A stretch of 64,000 nt of DNA, from assembly GCA_030789695.1 (NCBI GenBank), contig CM061141.1, positions 195,807,689 to 195,871,688 of the forward strand. Reading direction: 5' to 3'. Shown here in pieces: positions 20,407-31,378 of the stretch. Origin of the DNA: Scilla litardierei (taxonomy: Eukaryota; Streptophyta; Magnoliopsida; Asparagales; Asparagaceae). The position numbers and the translations under genes are program-made. Under the pieces are notes generated by a model. The model did not search any database. It was not told the DNA's origin and saw only the letters and a program-made list of their open reading frames with translations. How positions within the stretch are numbered: the stretch's first letter is position 1; each line of letters opens with the position of its first letter.

Positions 20407-21147
20407 CAGTGTTTTAAAAGACGGTTTCATTATACGCGTGGTCCAGTAAAACATAGCACATATGCAGATTATACGGCTGATATGTAGATTATGCAGTTTA
20501 TGCGAAAATGATTATTTTAGTGAATAAATAAGCAGTTAGCATATGTACATTTATGTGTGCGCGTTTGTGTATATTAAATTTTAAAAAAAATCCTAAAAGA
20601 TGGGAACAAGAATAAAATCATATCAACTTTAAAAAACATCGATTAATTCATACTAAAACATCAGCACCATCAAAGTGATTAATACATAAAATAAATAAAG
20701 TCTAAAGTCAAGCAATAAACACACATAACATAAATATTTAATTTTACATCCAAATCAAAAGTATGTCAAACACAAGTACTTTGAAATAACAAAAGATCCA
20801 ACAATCCATTCTATATCTACTCATCATCTTCCTCGTCATCTTCATAACGAATATCATCATCTAATCCTCAACCAGTAGATCTTCATCAATCTCATTAAAA
20901 ATATTATCACCATCCTTAAAAACAAAAAAATAAAAAATTGATTTTTATGCTTAACGGGTTGGGGTTCATAACAGGTTAGGGGTTTTAGTTGCCGATTATG
21001 CACCTGTATACTCGCATATGCGGGCGCATAATATTTATGTGGTTGATTATGCGGCCAATCTCATAATTCGGCCGTATATCTAATTTTTCATGCGGCCGAA
21101 GGCCGCCTTCTTATATGCGTCCGTATTTAACTTGTTTTAGAATACTG
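20407..21147 (-). mobile_element. Deleted hAT-superfamily DNA transposon
   Basis: Terminal inverted repeats are CAGTGTTTTAAAA (20407-20419) and the reverse complement of CAGTATTCTAAAA (21135-21147), 11 of 13 identical. They are flanked by a perfect 8-bp duplication CTAAAATT (20399-20406, 21148-21155). An 8-bp TSD and CAGTG-type ends are characteristic of hAT. Subterminal regions are rich in short ATTATGCGG/GCATAT-like motifs. The 741-bp element is far too short for a transposase of about 600-800 residues, so it is non-autonomous. Confidence 0.9.
20817..20861 (-). pseudogene. Acidic C-terminal tail of a hAT transposase (remnant)
   Basis: The minus strand encodes DDDIRYEDDEEDDE followed by a stop. 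Acidic tails of this kind close many plant hAT transposases, and this one lies inside a hAT element. Upstream codons lose the frame within about 15 residues, so only the tail is recognisable. Confidence 0.5.
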
Positions 21148-21155
21148 CTAAAATT

Positions 21156-21755
21156 CATTAAAACATCTAAACAACCAAAATATATGAACTTCAATGAAAA
21201 ATATCCTAAATACATGATGTGTCATTATCCAGATATGCATCAATATGGTCATCTAGGTATAAAATAGTTGTGACAGCTGCGCCACTTGCAGACTGTTAAG
21301 CCCCATGACAATCTTAGAAATTATTTTTCTTCATAGTTGACTTGTGACCTTTTGAATTTGGAAGATGATTTTTTTTGGGATAAAACGATTTAAGAGATTC
21401 AAGGTTCTGGGGGGTGAAATATTTTAAAAGAACCATGCCCTTTGGAACGGGTTTTGACTAGTGATCTATCATGACAAGCTTTCTCAATTACATATTTAGA
21501 TATGTGATGTTTCCATAAGATTATCTGGAACCTAACTACTAATAAGAATTTTTTCAATTAAAAAGAAAGTATCATATGTAATGTAAAATTCTGCTTGCAA
21601 GAAGAATTTAAGACCTACTTTTGATTTGGCTCAGGGAACTAATTCACATCCATTAAAATGCATTCACAACATTAAATTTAGTTATGTATACTAAAAATTA
21701 AAAGAAAATGCGGGTAATGCGATTTCCTCCAAATAAACCAAAGGCGAGTGTAGTG
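21156..21755. other. Stretch without clear genes; candidate split exon at its end
   Basis: The first 540 bp are AT-rich with no recognisable gene. From the ATG at 21708 the plus strand is open to the COP2 insertion point. If COP2 and one TSD copy are removed the frame continues through 27425-27470 (M-R-V-M-R-F-P-P-N-K-P ... S-K-P-P-Q-R-Y-S-T-V) to a TAA near 27475. The segment is richer in G+C than its surroundings. A host exon is possible, but 35 open codons can occur by chance. Confidence 0.25.
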
Positions 21756-21760
21756 GATAA

Positions 21761-22468
21761 TGTGAAAGTTGACTCGATTGATGTGCTGGAGAAGGCATCG
21801 GGTCGGCAGCCGAGCTATCTTGTGCAGAGGTAGCTCGCCTATGCTCGGATCTAACCTATCTGACTCTGCACAAGTTAGATAGGTCAGATGCCGAGTTATT
21901 GGACTTTGATAGTGCACTGGTTCCTCGGTTCAGAGGATCGGCGGGTCATGGATCGACAACTCTATAGTCCGAGCTTCGGATAGCTCGGACAGCTCGGCTC
22001 GGCACTTTGTTTGCTCGGTCCTTAACTGGAAGCTCGTCAGTACTGAGGGGCCCACTATAGGGCGGTGTCCTATTTGTTGGAGTTGCAATAAACATGGAAT
22101 TCCTTGAAAGGCGGGATTCGTATCTATTGGGAATCCATCAATGATGGCACATATTGTGACATAGTGCTATATATAGGGTGTTTTAGACGAGGGTTTCTAA
22201 GAAGAGAAACACTGAGAACTTTGAGCAGCCATTTGTGAGAGTCAACTTTGGGAGATTGTTGAGAGCTTTTGAAGAGAATTTGTGTTTCTTCTTCATTAAT
22301 AAGAGGGAAGATTTGTATTCATTCTTTCTTTTCGTAATAAAGTTCATTGGTGTTCTCTTGGCGGGCCAGCGACCTAAATTTGTCATCTCTCATAACGCTC
22401 CAGTTGATTATGTGTTGCTCGTCTTTGTCTCGATCAACGGTCTTTGACTTCCGCGCTCGCATACAACA
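21761..22468 (+). repeat. COP2 5' LTR
   Basis: It starts TGTGAAAGTTGACTCGATTG and ends CATACAACA. U3 contains an inverted pair of AACCTATCTGACTCTGCACA-like and GTTAGATAGGTCAGATG segments and several AGCTCGG repeats. A TATATATAG box is at 22168. Confidence 0.93.
22168..22176 (+). promoter_or_regulatory. COP2 LTR TATA box
   Basis: TATATATAG is followed about 25-35 bp later by the likely transcript start region. The 3' LTR has TATATATATG at the matching place (about 27115). Confidence 0.5.
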
Positions 22469-22471
22469 AAC

Positions 22472-22483
22472 TAGTATCAGAGC
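22472..22483 (+). promoter_or_regulatory. COP2 primer-binding site (variant)
   Basis: TAGTATCAGAGC lies three bases after the 5' LTR. It differs by one base from the initiator-Met tRNA complement TGGTATCAGAGC, a likely later mutation. Confidence 0.75.
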
Positions 22484-22517
22484 TCAGCAATTTTTAAGAT
22501 GTACGTAAGATGCGAAG

Positions 22518-23400
22518 ATGAGTAACGATGGCAATGACAGTTCCTCAAAAGTGTCGACTTCCGGCAGGCATGCTCCAGCGGCTCGGACGATCGTGTCCAA
22601 CACGAAGTTCGAAATAAAGAAGTTTGATGGAAAGATCAACTTCGGCATGCGGAGATGCGAAGTCTTGGATGTCTTGAACCAACTTGGTCAAATATCGCAT
22701 TGACGAGAAATTGACGGACATGTTTGATTTGGAGTAGAAGACTCTGAATCGGAATGCATGTGGTACCATTTGACTGTATCTGACAAAGGAGAAGAAATAC
22801 CATTCATGGAGGAGATGAATGCAAGTTCTGGAAGGAGCTCAGTGACAAGTACATGAACAAGAACATTCAAAACAGACTGCATTTGAAGAAAAAGTTTTTC
22901 GGTCTGAAGCTTGAGGAGGGTAATTCTATTGAGTAACATCTCGACTACTACAAGCTCCTTACCGACCAGAGGAATGCCGATGTGAACGTTAACAATGAAG
23001 ACAAATCTATGAATCCCCTTAACTCTCTACCCATGGAGTACGAGTACTTGGTGTCGGTTCTTATTTATGATAAGGAATCAATCACATTTGAAGAAGTGTC
23101 CAATGCGCTGACGAGCAACGAGTTTAGGAAGAACGAAGAGGACACAAGATGCCGAGAGCAAACGACGTTCTTACTGTGGGGAGAGGTCGGAGTAACGAGA
23201 AGGGTGGTGCTCGGAAGGGATATTTTTGATTCAAGTCTAGGGACAAGAGCAGAGGCCATCATGCAAGGACTTGGCGAATGACCAATGTGCTTTCTGCAAA
23301 GAAAGAAGTCATTGGGTCAGAGATTGTCCAAGGGCGAAGACGAAGCACGACTCAACAGCCAACGTCGCGAAGGGCGTTGAGGTCGAGGAATAGGTTCTGG
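22518..23400 (+). pseudogene. gag: COP2 gag (broken)
   Basis: The ATG at 22518 opens MSNDGNDSSSKVSTSGRHAP and reaches FEIKKFDGKINFGMRRCEVL, the start of the copia gag core (W-x-C-E-V usually; here R). A frame loss follows near 22700. The core resumes at 22982-23280 (LNSLPMEYEYLVSVLIYDKE ... EVSNALTSNEFRK). The zinc knuckle [14 protein letters not shown] (CX2CX4HX4C) begins at 23288 in another frame. At least three frame changes are needed to read it through. Confidence 0.88.
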
Positions 23401-23424
23401 TCGGTGCTTCGGAGAGAGTGACGT

Positions 23425-24530
23425 CAGATGTTTGGGTGCTCGACTCGGGGTGCTTGTTCCATACGACTCCACATAGAGTCCTTTACAAACTTCGGAGAAG
23501 TAAGAGTACAGCCCTATTGGGTGATGACTAAGCTTGCAGCACTGCAGGCATCGGTACATTTCGGATGAAGATGGACGACGATGTTACACGAGACATCGAT
23601 GAGGTACGCTATGTTCCCGACTTAAAGCGTAATCTCATATCATTCGACTCACTCGAAGCCAATGGCTGCCGAGTGACGATGGAGAATGGTGATCTGAGAG
23701 TGACCCGAGAAGATATGATCGTGATAAATGGGAAGCTGAAAGGCAACCTCTACTACTTGGATGACTTGGGTGTGAGTGTCACAACAGCTCTGACCCGTGA
23801 GGCCGACCAAGACGAATCGATTATGTGGCACATGCGTCTAGGTTATGTTGGTGAGAAAGCTTCGTAGAAGCTGATCGAAGGAGATCGTCTGAAGGGAGTT
23901 AAGACCAGAAAGATCGAGTTCTGCGAGCATTGTGTCTTCGGCAATGTACACATGCTTCATTTAGGATGACCATCCATAGTACGAAAGGAGCGCTTGACTA
24001 TGTTCATACCGGTATATGGGACCGAATAGATCGGTCTCATTGGGAAGTAAATACTACTTTGTTATTTATTGATGATGTCTCACGCATGGTGTGAGCGTTT
24101 CTTCTGAAGTCAAAAGATCAAGTTCTAAACATTTTTATGGAGTGGAAGAAGCTGGTTGAGACTCAAATAGGTCGGAAGGTCAGGTGGCTTTGAAGTGACA
24201 ATGGTAGAGAATATAGGTCGGGCATCTTCGAGAAGTTCTGTAGATCGAAGGGGATTCAGAGGCACTTCACTATGAGCGGTACACCGCAACAGAACAGAGT
24301 AGCTGAAAGGATGGGTTAGACTTTGCTGGAGAAAGTCCGATGCATGTCTACTGCTGACCTATTGAAGGAGTTCTGGGCGGAGGCCCTGGCGTATGCGACT
24401 TATTTGGTCAATCAGCTACCGTCTGCTGCATTGGGAGGATGACCTCCTTTAGAGGTCTGGTCGGGAAATCCAGTTCCCGACTATGAGTCTTTACGAATTT
24501 GAGGCTGTCTGAGCTACTATGCAGTGAATG
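23425..24530 (+). pseudogene. pol: COP2 protease and integrase (broken)
   Basis: The protease active site VWVLDSGCLFHTTPH is at about 23431. A frame at 23565-23867 carries RYVPDLKRNLISFDSLEANG and the pre-integrase WHMRLGYVGEKAS. CEHCVFGN completes the zinc-binding HHCC set (about 23926). The integrase core has FIDDVSRM (about 24060), SDNGREYRS (about 24197) and GTPQQNRVAERM (about 24280), so the D-D-E residues are still encoded. Stops interrupt each segment, for example before KLIEG and after RVAERMG. Confidence 0.88.
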
Positions 24531-24989
24531 ATGACAAGCTTGATGCTAGCGCCAAGAAAGCCATCTTCTTGGGCTTTAGCAATGATGTCAAGGGATACAT
24601 GTTGTGGTGTCCGACCGACACAAAAGAAGGTGACTGTGAGCAGAGACGTAACGTTTGATGAGTCGGCGTTACTGAAGAGGGGGCATGAACCGGTGGTGGA
24701 GGCCGAACAGACACAGGCGAAGCAGGTCTACTTGGAAGTGTCTAAGATTCCAGATAAGTCGATTACTGACTCAAGCCAATATATACCAGATGTTGCAGAT
24801 GATGTACTTCAGACAGATACTGGTGAAGTTGGTGGTTCAAGCTCGGATGGTGCAGATAGCTCGGCTCCACAGACTGCATTGCCGAAGGATTCCATTGTAG
24901 TATCGAGACCGGGGTGTGAGATATGAAGACATGCATGATACTCCGAGATGGTCTCATTCGCTTTTCCCACTGTGAGTATATACATATCC

Positions 24990-25835
24990 ATTTCTTTTAG
25001 AGAGGTGGAGCATTCTGAAGATCCAAAGCGGTGGAGAAAAGCGATGGACTAGGAGATGGAATCACTGGTAAAGAACGAGACATGTGATCTAGTGGAGCTT
25101 TCAGAAGACAAGAAGGCGATTGGGTGTAAGTGTATCTACACTAAGAAGGAGCCGAAGCTGGAGATGTTCGCTACAAAGCTCGCCTTGTAGCGAAGGGCTA
25201 TGCATAGAGGGAAGGCATCGATTACAATGAAGTCGTCTCTCCAGTGGTGAAGCATTGCTTGATTCGGATCCTATTGGCATTAGTGGTTCAACTCGACCTT
25301 GAGCTGGTGCAACTAGATGTCAAGACGACGTTCTTGCATGGAGAGCTCGAGAAGATTTATATGGCTCAGCCCGATGGCTATGAGAGTGGTAGTGGACTTT
25401 TATGTAGGCTGAAGAAGCCACTCTATGGGCTGAAGCAGTCACATACAAGCGTTTTGAACGCTTTATGATGGATGACCAAGGGTATATTCGTAGCCACTGA
25501 TCATTGCATGTTCTATTGGGAACCGAATGATTGGTCCATCATCTCTGTCTCTTGCTTTATATTGATGATATGCTTGTTGCTTCATCAAATAAAGAGGAGA
25601 TTTAAAGATTGAAGTCTGAGCTCAATTGTGCATTTGAGATGAAGGACCTAGGCGAAGCACGAAGGATTCTTGGGATGTAGATTACAAGAGATCGAAGTGG
25701 ATTTAAAGTTCATCTTTCACAAAGTCACTATTTGAAGTCTGCCACATATATATTTGGTTGTGCAAGTATGGAGCCCGTAGTTACTTCGCTTGCACCTTAC
25801 TTCAAACTTTGTGATGAGCATTGCTCGAAGAACAA
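24990..25835 (+). pseudogene. pol: COP2 reverse transcriptase (broken)
   Basis: Pieces in order are KRWRKAMD-stop-EMESL, AIGCKCIYTKKE, EGIDYNEVVSPVVKH, LELVQLDVKTTFLHGELEKI (open frame from 25244), LKKPLYGLKQS and the catalytic YIDDMLVAS at about 25558, then KMKDLGEA-like sequence. Both aspartates of the palm are present, but several stops and frame changes separate the parts. Confidence 0.88.
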
Positions 25836-25849
25836 AAAAGGGAAGAAGG

Positions 25850-26530
25850 TTATGGAGAGCATACTGTATGCCAATGCGGTAGGGGCTTGATGTATGCTAT
25901 GGTATGTACTCGACCCGACCTATCGTATGCAGTTAGCATGATGAGTAGATATATGCATAACCCGAAAATAGTACACTGGCGATCAGTACAATGGATACTT
26001 AGGTACATCAATGGCACAGTTGATGTCGAATTGACTTATAGCCAATGAGATGATGATCCGCAAGCTGTGGGCTATGTTGATTCTGACTTTGCTGGTGACT
26101 TGGATGGGAGGAAATCCATGACATGCTCCGTCTTCACCTTGTCTAGAGCTTCGATCTGTTGGCAGAGTATACTTCAGTTTACGGTAACCATGTCTACTAC
26201 AGAGGTAGAATACATGGCATTGATCGAAGCTGTGAAAGAGGCGATGTGGCTGATGGGCTTGATGGATGACCTGGGAGTCTACCATAAGAAGTATGATCTC
26301 CATTGTGATAACCAGAGTATCATGCAATTGACTAAGAATCAGGTCTTCTATGCTCGCACTAAGCATACCGATGTAAGGTACCACTTTGTCCGCGATTATG
26401 TGTGAGAGGAAGAAGACGCCGACATCAACTTGTTGAAGATCAGAACAGATGTCAACCATGTGGACATGTTGACTAAGGTTGTATCGGGAGCCAAGTTCAA
26501 GCACTATTTGGACTTGCTCAATGTAGTTTC
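25850..26530 (+). pseudogene. pol: COP2 RNase H (broken by few stops)
   Basis: The frame from 25821 gives MYAMVCTRPDLSYAVSMMSR and HWRSVQWILRYINGT. After one stop, 26067-26405 is open with GYVDSDFAGDLDGRKS, STTEVEYMALIEAVKEAMWL, HCDNQSIMQLTKN and RTKHTDVRYHFVRDYV, the full copia RNase H signature. A stop follows near 26403, then the short C-terminal piece (DVNHVDMLTKV). Confidence 0.9.
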
Positions 26531-26710
26531 GAGATGATGTGAATGACGGCCCCGTTGGGGGTATATGAGGATCAACAAAGCCAGTTGAGCCCGGAGGGAC
26601 ATTGTGCTCTGTGGAAAAAAATTATGGGAACACCAGGTGTGGCTCTATCAAGGCAATGCGTGGATGGTCGACTGTGTGACGGAAGCCTAAATCTCGCCAA
26701 GGTGGAGATT

Positions 26711-27419
26711 TGTGAAAGTTGGCTCGATTGATGCGCTGGAGAAGTATTGGGTCCACAGCCGAGCTATCTTGTGCAGAGGTAGCTCGCATGTGATCCGGCC
26801 TATCTGTCTTCGCACAAGTTAGATAGGTCAGATGCCGAGCTATTGGACTTCGATAACACCTTGGTTACTCGGTTTGGAGGATTGGCGGCTTATGGATCGA
26901 CAGCTCTACAGTCCGAGCTTTGGCTAGCTCGGAACTCGGCTCGGCACTTCGTTTGCTCGGTCTTTAACTGGAAGCTCGACAGTTCGGAGGGGGCCCACTA
27001 TAGGGCGGCGCCTTATTTGTTGTAGAGTTACGATACGCTTGAAATTCATGAAAGGCGGGATTCGTATCTTTTGGGAATCCCTCCTCAATAATGACACATA
27101 TTGTACCCTAAGGCTATATATATGATGTTTTAGACGGGGGTTTCTAAGAAGATGAACACAGAATTTTGAGCCGCCATTTGTGAGAACCAACATTGAGAGA
27201 TTGTTGAGAGCCTTTTGAAAGTATTTGTGTGCTTCTTCTTCATTGAGAAGAGAGAAGATTTGTATTCATTCTTTTCTTTCGTAATAAAGCTCATTGGTGT
27301 TCCCTTGGCGGGCCAGCGGCCTAAATTTGTCATCTCTCATAGCACTCCAGTTGATTGTGTGTTGCTCTTCCTCGTCTCGTTGATCCGACGGTCCTTGACT
27401 TCCGCGCTTGCGCACAATA
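26711..27419 (+). repeat. COP2 3' LTR
   Basis: About 709 bp, starting TGTGAAAGTTGGCTCGATTG and ending at about CACAATA. The TSD GATAA follows. Single-base and small indel differences from the 5' copy are common. Confidence 0.93.
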
Positions 27420-27424
27420 GATAA

Positions 27425-27709
27425 CTCCAAGCCTCCCCAAAGATACTCGACAGTGCTACAAGTTGAGTGTTTATAAATATGTATATAGAAGTATGGAACA
27501 ACATGACAACATGGTACTTTAAGACTAGAAAGTATAACTTGCTCAATCTCAGTCTTCACCTATGTCCATAATTTGTGATTTAAAGTTTATTTCTCATATT
27601 CTGGAGTTGTTTTGTGCATACTAGGAGCACATTATGATCGATGGACCATAAAAGTGGGAGTAAAATGTGAATTATCTCGAGGATGAATGCTGAATTTTTT
27701 TAATATTAG
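27425..27709. other. Host-like spacer between COP2 and GYP2
   Basis: AT-rich sequence without a recognisable gene apart from the candidate exon half at 27425-27470 described at 21708. It continues across GYP2 into 33162 onwards. Confidence 0.5.
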
Positions 27710-27714
27710 TAAAC

Positions 27715-28139
27715 TGATACGATTAGGGTTTTTTGTGGGGATCAAAGGTGGGATTTTTATGGCTTTGGACTTCCTAATATAGGGTTTAGAGACGAAGAAC
27801 TGATCTGAAATTATAAATTAAATCCTAGAATAATAGATCTAAACTCACGAACAACTAATTAGCAATAGAATTAAACTAGGGTTCTAAGGGAAAATAAAAT
27901 ACATCTCAATTCTTCGATAAAAATCCTCGCTACGGCCGGCCGGCCCCTTATTAAGGGATGGATTAATAAATGTCCAATTACCAATTAACCCTCCCATCCG
28001 GATGCGGAATTACAAGTTTGGAACCGGGTCCGTGGTGGACCCAAGTCGTCTCCTCCGTTGATAGACCCGAACCGGAGCCCCCTCTTGATCCATGCGACCC
28101 GTCTCCCCTAGCCGCTCCTCTGATAGCCACGTCATATCA
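27715..28139 (-). repeat. GYP2 3' LTR
   Basis: This 425-bp LTR has plus-strand ends TGATACGATTAGG and GTCATATCA. It is identical in length to the 5' LTR. Confidence 0.95.
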
Positions 28140-28722
28140 TTACTCCCCCCAAAAGTGCCACCTTGTCATCAAGGTGGAATTTCGGAAATTGATCGCGTAT
28201 CACTGCGGCTGACTCCCACGTAGCATCGTAGTCTGGTAGCCCCCTCCATCGAATACGCACCTCCTGTGTCCCGTCTGTAGCCTACCGGATCCCTGTCAGC
28301 TCCTGAGGCTTAAGAAGCACCTCCATGTCATCGGTCAAAGTAGGTGGCAAGGTCGGTGATAGTGTGTGATTCCCAATGGCCCTCCTCAAATGCGAGACGT
28401 GAAACACTGGGTGGATGGTGGAAGTGGCTGGCAACTGCAGACGATAGGCCACCTTCCCGATCTGAGCTGTCACCTCGAAAGGTCCATAGTAGCGGGCTGC
28501 TAGCTTCGCATTGCTCCGACGGGCCAAGGTCTTCTGTCTGTAAGGTCGGAGCTTCAGGTAAACCCGGTCTCCCACCGCGAACTGCTCATCTCTCCGGTGC
28601 GCATCTGCCTTGGTTTTCATAATCTGCTGGGCTCGCAACAGGTGTTTCTTCAACTCCTCCAGATATTTGTCCCTCTCACCCAAATGCTCCTCTACCTGTG
28701 ACACGGGTGTTGCCCCTCTGCT
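28140..28722 (-). pseudogene. pol: GYP2 integrase C-terminus and chromodomain-like tail
   Basis: 28704-28282 is open: EEHLGERDKYLEELKKHLLR, FAVGDRVYLKLRPYRQKTLA (the GPY-type module has YYGPFEVTAQIGKVAYRLQL) and IHPVFHVSHLRRAIG. After a stop comes VRIRWRGLPDYDATWES and then FPKFHLDDKVALLGG, a chromodomain-like ending typical of chromoviruses, which use it to target chromatin. The last codons overlap the polypurine tract. Confidence 0.9.
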
Positions 28723-29448
28723 TTAGTGTATCAAATGGGACGGGTCTCGACCATATAAAATCCGAAAAGGGGTGCTATGTGCTGCCGAGTGGTACGAGGT
28801 GTTGTACCAATATTCCGCCCATGCCAACCATCTAGCCCACTGCTTCAGCGCATCTGACGCAAAACACCTCAAGTAGGTTTCCACACTCCTATTCACCACT
28901 TCTGTCTGTCCATCCGTCTGTGGGTGATAGGCAGTGCTCCTTCGCAGCTTGGTACCCTGCACCTTGAATAGCTTCTGCCAGAAACTGCTAATGAACACCT
29001 TATCGCGGTCTGACACTATGGAGGCGGGAAAACTGTGCAAGCGAACCATCTCCTTCATAAAAGCTGCTGCCACTGTGACTGCTGTGTAAGGGTGCCTGAG
29101 GGGTATGAAATGGGCATATTTGCTGATCCGATCGACCACCACCAGTATAGAATTGTTGCCCTTTGATTGCGGCAACCCCTCAATGAAATCCATGCTGATC
29201 TCCTCCCAGACTCTCTCCGGTAAGGCCAACTGCTGTAAGAGCCCTGCTGGTGCCATTGCCATATATTTGTGACGCTGACACACATCACACTCCGCTATCC
29301 GCTGGGCAATGTCTTTCTTCATTCCTGGCCAGTATAGCTCTCTCGCCATCCTTCTGTAAGTCTGCTGTATACCAGAATGCCCTCCGATGGTACTGTCGTG
29401 GAACTCCTGAAAAATCATCGGAATATGGGTGGAGCTCATGCGAATCAC
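28723..29448 (-). pseudogene. pol: GYP2 integrase, zinc and catalytic domains
   Basis: 241 open codons. The zinc-binding HHCC set is FHDSTIGGHSG and CDVCQRHK. The catalytic core has MDFIEGLPQSKG, SIVSDRDKVFISSFWQKLF and [20 protein letters not shown], so D, D and E are intact. It ends at a stop after GRDPSHLIH. It is joined upstream through the frameshift near 29515. Apart from these two lesions the domain looks catalytically complete. Confidence 0.93.
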
Positions 29449-30019
29449 CAGTCTGCCGTGATATAGAAGTCTCTGTCCCCTTATGGTGTATCCCGGAAAA
29501 ACTGCGGATCTCTGCTGCAGTGCCTCGTATCTTCGCCAGGTTCTCGTCAGCCTTAATCTCCCTGCTCAACAGTTCCCAGTCTAGAAGGACGGGTGCTGAA
29601 ATGGCTGCCACCTCTGCAAGCTCCTCGCGACGAGACAAGGCGTCTGCCGCCTTGTTCTCCAGGCCTGGTCGGCACTGTATCTCGAAGGTGAAATGGACCA
29701 ACTTGCAGAGCCACTTCTGATGCTCCTCGGTAACCATGCGCTGCTCCAGTAGGTATTTCAAGCTCCGCTGGTCGGTCCTCACTATGAACTTCCTTCCCAA
29801 CAAGTAGGGCCGCCATTTCTGAATGGACAGGACAATCGCCATCAACTCCCGCTCATATACTGACTTCAGCCTCGTCCGTGCTGACAGAGTCTGGCTAAAG
29901 TAGGCGATAGGCCTCTGGTCTTGCATCAACACTGCGCCCAACCCATGTCCCAACGCGTCGGTGTCAATCACAAATGGTCTGCTGAAGTCTGGAAGTGCTA
30001 AAACGGGAACCGTCGTCAT
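29449..30019 (-). pseudogene. pol: GYP2 RNase H
   Basis: Open from 30019: PVLALPDFSRPFVIDTDALG, GLGAVLMQDQRPIAYFSQTL, YERELMAIVLSIQKWRPYLL, FIVRTDQRSLKYLLEQRM and RPGLENKAADALSRREE. The acidic RNase H residues (D in DTDA, E in YERELMA, D in RTDQ, D in ADALS) are present. The frame slips at about 29515, so the last 75 codons are out of frame with the integrase. Confidence 0.92.
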
Positions 30020-30418
30020 CGGCTACTTCAAGGCCTCAAACGTCTTGGTCGCCTCCTCGCCCTAGTGGAAGCTGTCCTTCTCGAGCTGCTCGGTAAGTGG
30101 CCTAGCAATCGAACTGTACCCCTGGACAAACTTCCTGTAGTATCCTGTCAGGCCCAAGAAGCCCCGCAAACCTCGTAAGGTGGTAGGTATCGGCCAGTCC
30201 AACATGGCTGCAATCTTGACCCGATCTGCCGCCACCCCCTCCGCTGACACCACGTGTCCCAAGTATTCCACCTGCAGCTGCCCAAACAAACACTTCTTCC
30301 TATTAGCACACAGCTGCTGCTCCTGTAACTCCTGCAGCACTACCCGTAGATGCCCCACATGCTCCTTCACACTGCGACTGTACACCAGGATGTCGTCAAA
30401 AAATATCAGCACAAATCT
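30020..30418 (-). pseudogene. pol: GYP2 reverse transcriptase, catalytic and thumb part
   Basis: The frame continues after the stop at 30419: [20 protein letters not shown] carries the catalytic Asp pair, followed by [40 protein letters not shown] and [20 protein letters not shown], the gypsy RT thumb/connection. A TGG-to-TAG change after DSFH stops it at about 30062. A further stop lies near 30020. Confidence 0.92.
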
Positions 30419-31378
30419 CTAGAGGTAAGGTCGGAATGCCTTGTTCATCAGGGCCTGAAAAGTCGCAGGGGCATTTGTCAGGCCAAAGGGCATGACCAGA
30501 AACTCATAGTGCCCTTCATGAGTCCTGAAAGCAGTCTTGGGCACGTCAGCCGCCCTCATCCGTATCTGATGGTACCCAGACTTAAGATCAATCTTTGAAA
30601 AGCAAGTCGCCGCGTGGAGCTCATCCAGCAGCTCATCAATCACTGGGATGTGGAATTTATCACTCAGCTGCAGTCCCTGCGCTCCCACCAACCTGCTGGA
30701 AATGAAGTTGTGGGTGTCCCCACTGTCTACCAACACGGTCACCTCCTGACTGTCCACCTGTCCCACCAATTTCATGGTATGGTTCGGTGTGAACCATACC
30801 ACGGAATTGAGGGTCACCTTCGCAAAGTCCAAGTGCTGGTGCTTTGGCTCCTCTTCATCCTCCCCTGCCTCTAGGATGACAACCTCGTCCTTTCCCTCCT
30901 CATCGTCTGCTATCAGTATCTGGAGAGTCTGATCAGCGCATCGGTGTCCTGGAGTGAATTTCTCATCACATCGGAGCACAATCCCTTCACTCGCTTCTCC
31001 CGTATCTCTACATCTGTCATCCTCCGCACCTGCCCCCTGCTCGGGGCTCCTGTCTGCTGTCTCTGCCGCCCCCAGCAACGGCTGTAGCTCCCTGGCCAGG
31101 CGTGGCCCCCCTGAAATAGGTGCAGTCCTCTGTCCTGTAGCAGCCGCCTGTCCCCTGAACGTGGTACCTCCCCACATCCCGCGGGCTCTCCGCTTCGTCT
31201 CCTGATGGGTTTCCACCTTTCTAGCCAATGTCACCATCCCGCGCAGACCCACTGGCTCGAACTGCCTCAGTCCTGATCTCACCGTAGGCTTCAGCCCCTT
31301 CATGAAGCAGCCCTCCAAAGACTCCTCAGATACTCCTCGAACTCGATGGCAGAGCGACTCAATCTTTCTGATATAATC
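30419..31378 (-). pseudogene. pol: GYP2 gag end, protease and RT palm fused by an in-frame deletion
   Basis: One open frame of 299 codons (from 31318) covers the gag end ([20 protein letters not shown]), a zinc-knuckle-like [14 protein letters not shown] lacking the first Cys, an acidic stretch and the protease active site [18 protein letters not shown]. It then passes directly from LQLSD to [20 protein letters not shown], the RT palm, with [15 protein letters not shown] and [20 protein letters not shown]. In GYP1 these blocks are about 690 bp apart. The protease C-terminus and RT N-terminus are therefore missing without loss of frame. A stop before RFVLIFFDD ends it. Confidence 0.9.

Larger units (their letters stand above)
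21761..27419 (+). mobile_element. COP2: decayed Ty1/copia element
   Basis: LTRs of about 708 bp at 21761-22468 and 26711-27419 are flanked by the TSD GATAA (21756-21760, 27420-27424). A PBS variant is at 22472 and a purine tract GGTGGAGATT precedes the 3' LTR. Domains follow copia order. The proteins differ from COP1/COP3 and COP4, so this is a third copia family in the window. Stops and frameshifts are frequent. Confidence 0.95.

Noticed and set aside
23565..23867. A 100-codon frame as an independent gene
   Set aside because: It is the COP2 segment between protease and integrase, in order with the neighbouring pol pieces.
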